Shown: positions 58,401 through 64,000 of the stretch, piece by piece
Numbering within the stretch: position 1 is the stretch's first letter
Layout: each line of letters begins with the position of its first letter
Origin: Ulva prolifera
Lineage: Eukaryota > Chlorophyta > Ulvophyceae > Ulvales > Ulvaceae
Assembly (NCBI GenBank): GCA_023078555.1
Contig: CM041197.1
Coordinates: 5,167,810-5,231,809 of the forward strand
Length of the DNA stretch: 64,000 nt
Direction of reading: 5' to 3'
Notes under the pieces: model-generated
What the model was told of the DNA's origin: nothing
The model's database searches: none
The model's input: only the letters and a program-made list of their open reading frames with translations
Program-made: the position numbers and the translations under genes

Positions 58401-61364
58401 CCGCTCTCGTGGTTGCCGCGCAGGCAGTGCACGTGGCCGGGGTGGCGGCAGTGCAGCGCGAGGATGAGCGCGAGCACCTCGACGCCGTTGGCGCCCCTGC
58501 ACACGCGACACCATAGGGGGCACTGCTCGGTCGCCTGTTGTGTTGCAGCCGGTCGAGGCGCCTAACAGCATTGGTAAGGGCCACCAACCGGAAAGTAGAC
58601 CTGAGTTTGTTTGGGGGTATGTGTTGTGTGATCGTGTTGTTTCGTGTGAATCGGGCCGGCCGTCCGGCGCTGACATGCGACGGCCACGGGGTGAGAGGAG
58701 CGTGATGCTGGTGCAACGCATGGAGCAAGTCCGCGGCGGAGGCGATGTCGATGTATCCCAATGGCCGGGCGCGTAAACGATGGGCACATGCGCGGAGGCC
58801 TCAGTGCTGGTGCTCAGCGCCAGGGATTGGAATTGGAGTAGATGACATGAACAGGCTCGCCGAGTGGTACTCTTGGTGTGAAACTTGAGACACAGTCACC
58901 GTCAGACAGCCGTTGAAGCTATTCGAGGTGAATGCCGGGGCGCTTAGCTAAGGGAGGGGGGCATGGTCGTTATGTGATTTGTGGCAGTGGGGGCCACCAC
59001 GCTGGGGTCACTGCAGCCGATGTGGGAGCAGCAGACAAAGACGCCGTCAGCGAGGTGCTCGGTCGAATTGGTGAAATTGGGAGTCAGTGGGGTGCTCGGT
59101 CAAATTGGGCGGGCGTCTTGAGGATGTGTGTGGTTCAGATGCAGCCGGTGGGGGTGTCAGGGCGGCAAGAGCGCATATGCACCGCGTTACAGCTGTGCGC
59201 AGGTCGACGATACAAGCCAGCGGCATCTGTCCTCGGGAGCTGACAGCCCCGGGCAGTGCCACGCGGACGGCGCTTGCAAAACGCTGCCCGACGCATCCAG
59301 GCGACACATCGCTGTAGTACTTTCATACACTGGACAGGGCATGATATCGATACGATGTGTGTGAGGGCTACCGAAAGACGAACGCGGATGCGTGGCAACC
59401 GGATCCGAGACAAGCGGTTGCCTCAGCTAGTCCAGATGGCAAGCACTGCCTACGGGGCGAGATGGAAATTCCACGGTGCACAACAGCGTACTCTGGTGCG
59501 CTGAGAGTACACGCGGGCGCACACTCAGCTGCTATGCATCGTCCTGCGATAGAGTTCGTTGGTTACACACGCGGACTTCGTGCATCGGCGCGCCCGAACT
59601 GCGATTTGCGCTCGGCGACCAACTGCGATTTGCGCACGCCATGGGGCGCCATGGCGCGCCATTAGCTGGTCTGCGTGCAGTGTCACCACACACACCCAGG
59701 CAGGATTGCAAATTGAGCTTGCAGTGTGACCGACACAAGACGGCACGTCCGCAGGTGCAGGCGCAGGTGCTGACGTTGCGTGGGTGTGTTGGTGTGTGCT
59801 GCGTGTGGCTTGTTGCGTGGTGTGCGGTTCCCCTGGTTGTTGCTCGCGGTGCTACCTGCCTTGCTTGCTTTGTCCTTGTAACACAATACGGCACGTCCGA
59901 TAGGCTGTGTGCACGAAGACTGCACGCTACGTCGAGTCACCAGTGGAGTGAGCAAGGAAACGCGACCAAACCAACCGACACGGCACCGTCATTTCACAAA
60001 AGTTGTGAGTCACTGATGCTGCAAAACCTCGAGATAGACCGCAGCGCTGTGGGGACAGAGTCATGCAAGGACTAGGGCTCACGAGGGCTGAGCCATGTCC
60101 ACTCAAGAAGGTGATGTTACTATGCTTGTACATACTGTGTGGGTGTGACAGAAACCAGCGCAGGACCAAGACAGACCAAGCCAATCATCAGCCAAGAGCA
60201 CTCTCTACTGTGGACTGTGGTGCATTATAATCCACTACGTTTTCGATGCAAAGCAGATATCACGGGCCCGCTGCTATCGCCATTGGAGGTGCCCCAAGAT
60301 GCAAGCGGCATATGCAATATCATATGTGTAATTTACTCACGGCATTGTTGCGCCATGATCTGCCTGTGCCCTTCACAGACTGCACTGACGATAATAAATC
60401 GCAGGGGTAGATAGGCAGCCTTATAGAAGCAATTCAGCACAGGCCAAAGCAGAAGATTGGCCGTGCTGCAGCGTGGGAAATCACCTGTCAACATAGTCGC
60501 CGAGGAAGAGGTACCGCGCTTTTGGCGGCATGCCATTGTGCTTGAGAATGCGGATGAGGGTGTGGATGTCACCGTGCAGATCGCCGACAACGATGCAGGG
60601 CGATGGTACATCCCTGAGCAGAGCTGGTTTGCTTTTGAGAGCCTTCCTGCAAAGGCACTAGCGCTCGTGACACGTGGTATCAACACATTAAGTGTATGAT
60701 GGCATGAACAGTGATCAAATTGGCTGTGCTGCACGCAGCGAGGCCACATGTGTAGCATTGGCGCGAGTGCCACTACCTTCTATACCACTCTGTCTTCAAT
60801 TAATAGGTGTGTTGCGCTCAATGTGGTGAGTTCGTGAGTTCTAGAAGTGTGAGCGTTGGCATACAGCAGCCAAGGACTCCATGATCCAGACAAAGGCTCA
60901 AAACAGAGTGGCTCAAGCATACTCAAAGACGGACGGGAGATCATGCTGCTGATAGAATTGTACATACATAGCCAGTTAATGTATCACTACACCACACCGC
61001 AGCACGCCTGTGAAAGCAGGGTGGACACCCGCGGCACTCGACAGCAAGCACCACCGCTGTGCAATGCTCTCCATGACGATCACCCGCCGGCTACAGCAGC
61101 ATACTATCGCACTGATCACCTGAAGAATGAATTCCCGAGCTTGCGATCACAGGAGATGACAGCGTCATTGCCACTGCATGGAGAATGCGTCATGGTGGCA
61201 GCAAACCTTGCCGTCTTCAGAAGCCGAGTAAGGATGCCTTCAGGTAAAATCCATCGAGATTGCGCTAGCTTTGAAGCTGGCTTTGTGTCGAGTTTCGCTA
61301 GTTTGGCGATGATGCGGTTGAGCTCGGCCTCGCTGGAGAGGCCACGCAGAAAGCTGAGCACCAT
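55490..61364 (-). CDS. PPP-family serine/threonine protein phosphatase with long C-terminal tail
   Basis: Metal-dependent phosphoprotein phosphatase. Six exons in phase: 61364-61207, 60613-60485, 58496-58135, 57784-57552, 57236-56976 and 56710-55490; 787 residues. Catalytic motifs in order: GDLHGD (63-68), GDYVDRG (91-97), RGNHE (122-126), AVFAVHGGI (His 173), IWGDP, VRAHEV (His about 250) and TVFSHPQY. Metal ligands fall at 64, 66, 92, 124, 125 and 173, the same numbers as in human PP1, which supports the exon model. The loop that is SAPNY in PP1/PP2A is SHPQY here. After the catalytic core come an acidic helical stretch (exon 5) and about 400 Ser/Ala/Pro-rich, probably disordered residues. 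A 24-base direct repeat near 55523-55581 duplicates a GTGAGT donor, so the last exon may be spliced further and the C-terminus is uncertain. Subfamily not assigned. Confidence 0.85.
55523..55581. repeat. Duplicated 24-base segment containing a splice donor
   Basis: The same 24 bases occur at 55523-55546 and 55558-55581, 35 bases apart. On the minus (coding) strand each copy ends GCCGCG|GTGAGT, a good 5' splice site. The spacing is not a multiple of three, so use of one or the other would change the frame of anything downstream. Confidence 0.75.
59845..59905 (+). repeat. Dispersed repeat, copy 2
   Basis: Matches 15355-15410 (GCGGTGCTACCTGCC then TTTGTCCTTGTAAC) and, like it, follows a GT-rich run. 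It lies in intron 2 of the PPP phosphatase gene. Confidence 0.55.
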
Positions 61365-64000
61365 TGTATAGGGACTACTTCGCACGGAACATCGTTACTG
61401 AGCTCTTTTGATATTCCTCCTGTACGTTGTCGGGAACATGGTTCTTCAGCAGCTGAGGACAGTTCCTGTTCGTCCTTAAGACAAAAAGGCACAGGTGAAC
61501 TGGCGTGTCCACTATCGTAAATACCTGGAATCCGTGTTGCCTGTCCAGGACACGGCTGAGAACCTTGATCTGGAAATCCGCAGTCGTGGGAATGGTGTTG
61601 CGTTCGAGGCGAAGGCGAGGATATATGACTGAGATGCCGAACGCGCTGAAAGATTCCTATGAAGTCTTTGTTCGACTAGCGGCCAACTCTTGCCTTACGG
61701 TGCCTTGCTGAAATCTCGGCAGCACAGGGCAAGTTGGTGTAGCAATGGCGTGAGTTGTCGGCTGTGCAGGATTGATGACCGGGGCACTGCGCACTTGCAA
61801 TCAAAACGTTTGGCAGTCTTCTGATGGGAAGGCTTTGCTTCAATCCCGAGCCATCAGTCCTACAGTGTCGTACGTACGTGGATGTTCAAGCCACCGGGAA
61901 ATGGCCACACGAATTCCGTTCGTGCGGCAGTAAACATGGGCCGATCGCCGAGTATCTGACATCGTCATCACGCGCCTGAACAGGCACGCGGGACGGAGCA
62001 GCTACGCACACCGGAATGTATACGGGGGACCAGCGCGCACAAGTACATGTAAGGTGACCCTGCAATCGAGGGGAGCATCATAATTGACCGTCAGAATGCA
62101 CTCCATCACAAGATTCGGCAGCGCCACTCGCGTTATCTTACGCCAGACAAATCTTGCATACTGCGGCACGTCGCATGCCTTCAAGATCTATCGCGCAAAA
62201 ACAAAATGCACACACAGCGCGCCAATGTCTGCAACGCATGTCGTCAAGAGGACGACAATTCTAGTCTCGAGAGGCCCAGGGAAAGCATTTGCCATGAATC
62301 ACCCCTGGTGGCGTGGCGCGATCGCATGACATGCATGCATGAGATGATTGACGGCAGTGTGAATTCGAACAGCAGGCTCTGAAACACCGCTATGGCTCTG
62401 GAGATTGCCGGACGATGTCGGGCGGTCCTGAGATGTCACCCGGAGCGCACCGTGCGTATAAGGTGATTTGTCGAAGCATCAACGTCGTGTGCAGTGATCG
62501 ATGTCTAGAAATGCAGATGCGCATGCTAGCCGCGCTTGTACATGACTGGCCATGCATGCAGCGGCACTCATGCCCATGCAATGCCCCACATTGGCCCACC
62601 ACCGAGTCAAACTTGACCGCGAAGTCTATCATCTCTCGCCACACCTACGCAGACGGTACAACGCTCCTCACACACGCTATGGTGACAAGGACCAAGGGGC
62701 TGCGTTCTAGCGCAGCGGCGAACGTGTGGACATTGTTGGAACAGTCAAGCGAATTAATCACCAGCGCGAACCCGGGCCGTACGCATGGGTTGCCTTCGAA
62801 TGACTCCAGGTGCGTCCGAGTCTAGAGTGGTCGCAGATGCTCCGAAGTATTTGTCTGGTGCTCCTACATTGTATGACTGTGCGAGCACGATTGCTGCGCC
62901 AAGCGCGAGACACGTGGCTGAAGGCGTATGTACTTGTGCGACGAACATGTGCAGTAGTAGTATCTGTGCGGCATCAGCTACAACGGGTGGTCAGCGCGGT
63001 GGCCTCGCAACGTGGCTGCTGCCTTGTGTTGTTGTTAAAATGAATCGCGCCTCGGGTGCTTGCGTGACAGCAGATCGTGATATGGGAAGTGAACACAGAC
63101 CAACATTCGCCCTCGTCAAGATCAATCACCATCACGGTGATCCATGCCCAGCCTGAAGTCACTCATCAAAGTCAAGGTGATCAATGTTCAGCCTGATATC
63201 AATATGTAATGTTTTGCCATCGCTACACATCTCGGCCCGGCAGTGCAAAGTCTTGCTTGCCGTGGTGCGTCCCACAGCAAGGGCTCATCAACGGCTGAGC
63301 CCTCGCGCGAACGTTTGTGACCATAATATTAACACGAGTCTAGAGCTCTCTCTGCTCTGGAGCCGTTTGGACAACGCTAGTGCTGCAGCTTGCAATCTGC
63401 CTGCACCAGACACTCAGCCAACCAGCTGCATCGATACAGATTTGTACAGTATGAGACGTGTGGTCGCTCAACCTCGCCATCATCGTCACACAGGACATCG
63501 GAGTCCTGCAGTTGGTGGCATAGCCCACCACAAAATATCCTCGAAAACAGACAATGTGATCGATTTGCCAATCAATCACCTGGTCTATGGAAGTATCAGG
63601 GTCAATCACATTCGCTGTTGCTGCTGGGGCACAGACCAGTCATGGCAACAACATCCGGCACCTGCCACAGCAGAATTGCACGTCTGCTGTGCAATCTCTT
63701 ACAATCGAAGATGCAGACCGGATTATTTGCCAGTGCTAGCCACGGCAGCCATGCCCACGGGCAACAGCCATGCCATGCTCCCAGCTGCCCGTACCACCAC
63801 GGGTGCAGCATGGCTACTATGCTACGCCCACAGGCGGCTGCCACGGACATCATTTCTTACGACATACGTTTGGAAAACAAAAGAGCATACTACGTAGCGC
63901 CACATGCTGCCTGTGCCGACGCTGTCGGGGCCACTTGTGCCTCGCATGACAGAACACTGACGGCGGACAGGACAGGCCGGGCATCGCCTGCAAAGCTGCA
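61365..64000. other. Right-end region without a supported gene
   Basis: I see no recognisable exon on either strand. A minus-strand open frame at 61380-61480 abuts the phosphatase start but is in another frame and reaches it without a splice site. Around 63085-63200 there is a small local duplication (TCAAGATCAATCACCATCAC, then TCAAAGTCAAGGTGATCAATG). Promoter of the phosphatase gene should lie at the left edge. Confidence 0.4.

Overview
The window looks like nuclear DNA of a photosynthetic eukaryote, most likely a GC-rich alga, possibly of the green lineage. Genes are widely spaced and broken by many spliceosomal introns. Exons are GC-rich and introns and spacers are not. Donors are often GTGCG and acceptors usually end GCAG. 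A plastid-type EGY/S2P protease, a plant-type galactokinase and a plant-type UFD1-family protein fit this. I see no prokaryotic operon, CRISPR array, rRNA gene or functional tRNA gene. The species cannot be named from the sequence alone.

Layout. 0-3.6 kb: a galactokinase gene (minus), cut by the left edge. 3.6-7.3 kb: no gene; short repeats and a MITE. 7.3-27.8 kb: a direct duplication of a unit of about 7.3 kb, each unit carrying a 9-exon EGY-type site-2 protease gene (plus). Copy 1 (7401-13908) is intact at 614 codons. Copy 2 (17536-27117) has a frameshifting internal repeat in exon 8 and has received a SINE, a MITE and, in intron 7, a complete 3042-bp pogo-like DNA transposon with identical terminal inverted repeats and an intact 634-aa transposase. 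29.0-35.3 kb: a 7-exon gene for a 1433-aa protein of unknown function (minus). 36.4-40.0 kb: a TMEM214-like ER membrane protein (minus). 40.9-44.0 kb: a UFD1-UBX fusion (minus). 45.6-48.9 kb: a protein joining a Skp1/BTB-like domain, an F-box-like segment and leucine-rich repeats (minus). 50.6-53.7 kb: an FCP1/NIF-type HAD phosphatase-like protein (minus) with a 628-bp hAT-like element in its third intron. 55.5-61.4 kb: a PPP-family Ser/Thr phosphatase with a long disordered tail (minus). 61.4-64 kb: nothing I can support.

Exon models were built by hand from GT-AG borders, continuous phase and protein-family recognition. All multi-exon models except EGY copy 2 keep frame across every junction. 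Two proteins (UFD1-UBX and Skp1/BTB-F-box-LRR) suggest ubiquitin/Cdc48 and SCF components merged into single chains. Five kinds of mobile DNA are present: a pogo-like autonomous element, a 102-bp hAT-type MITE family, a 628-bp hAT-like element, a tRNA-derived SINE, and an unclassified dispersed repeat.
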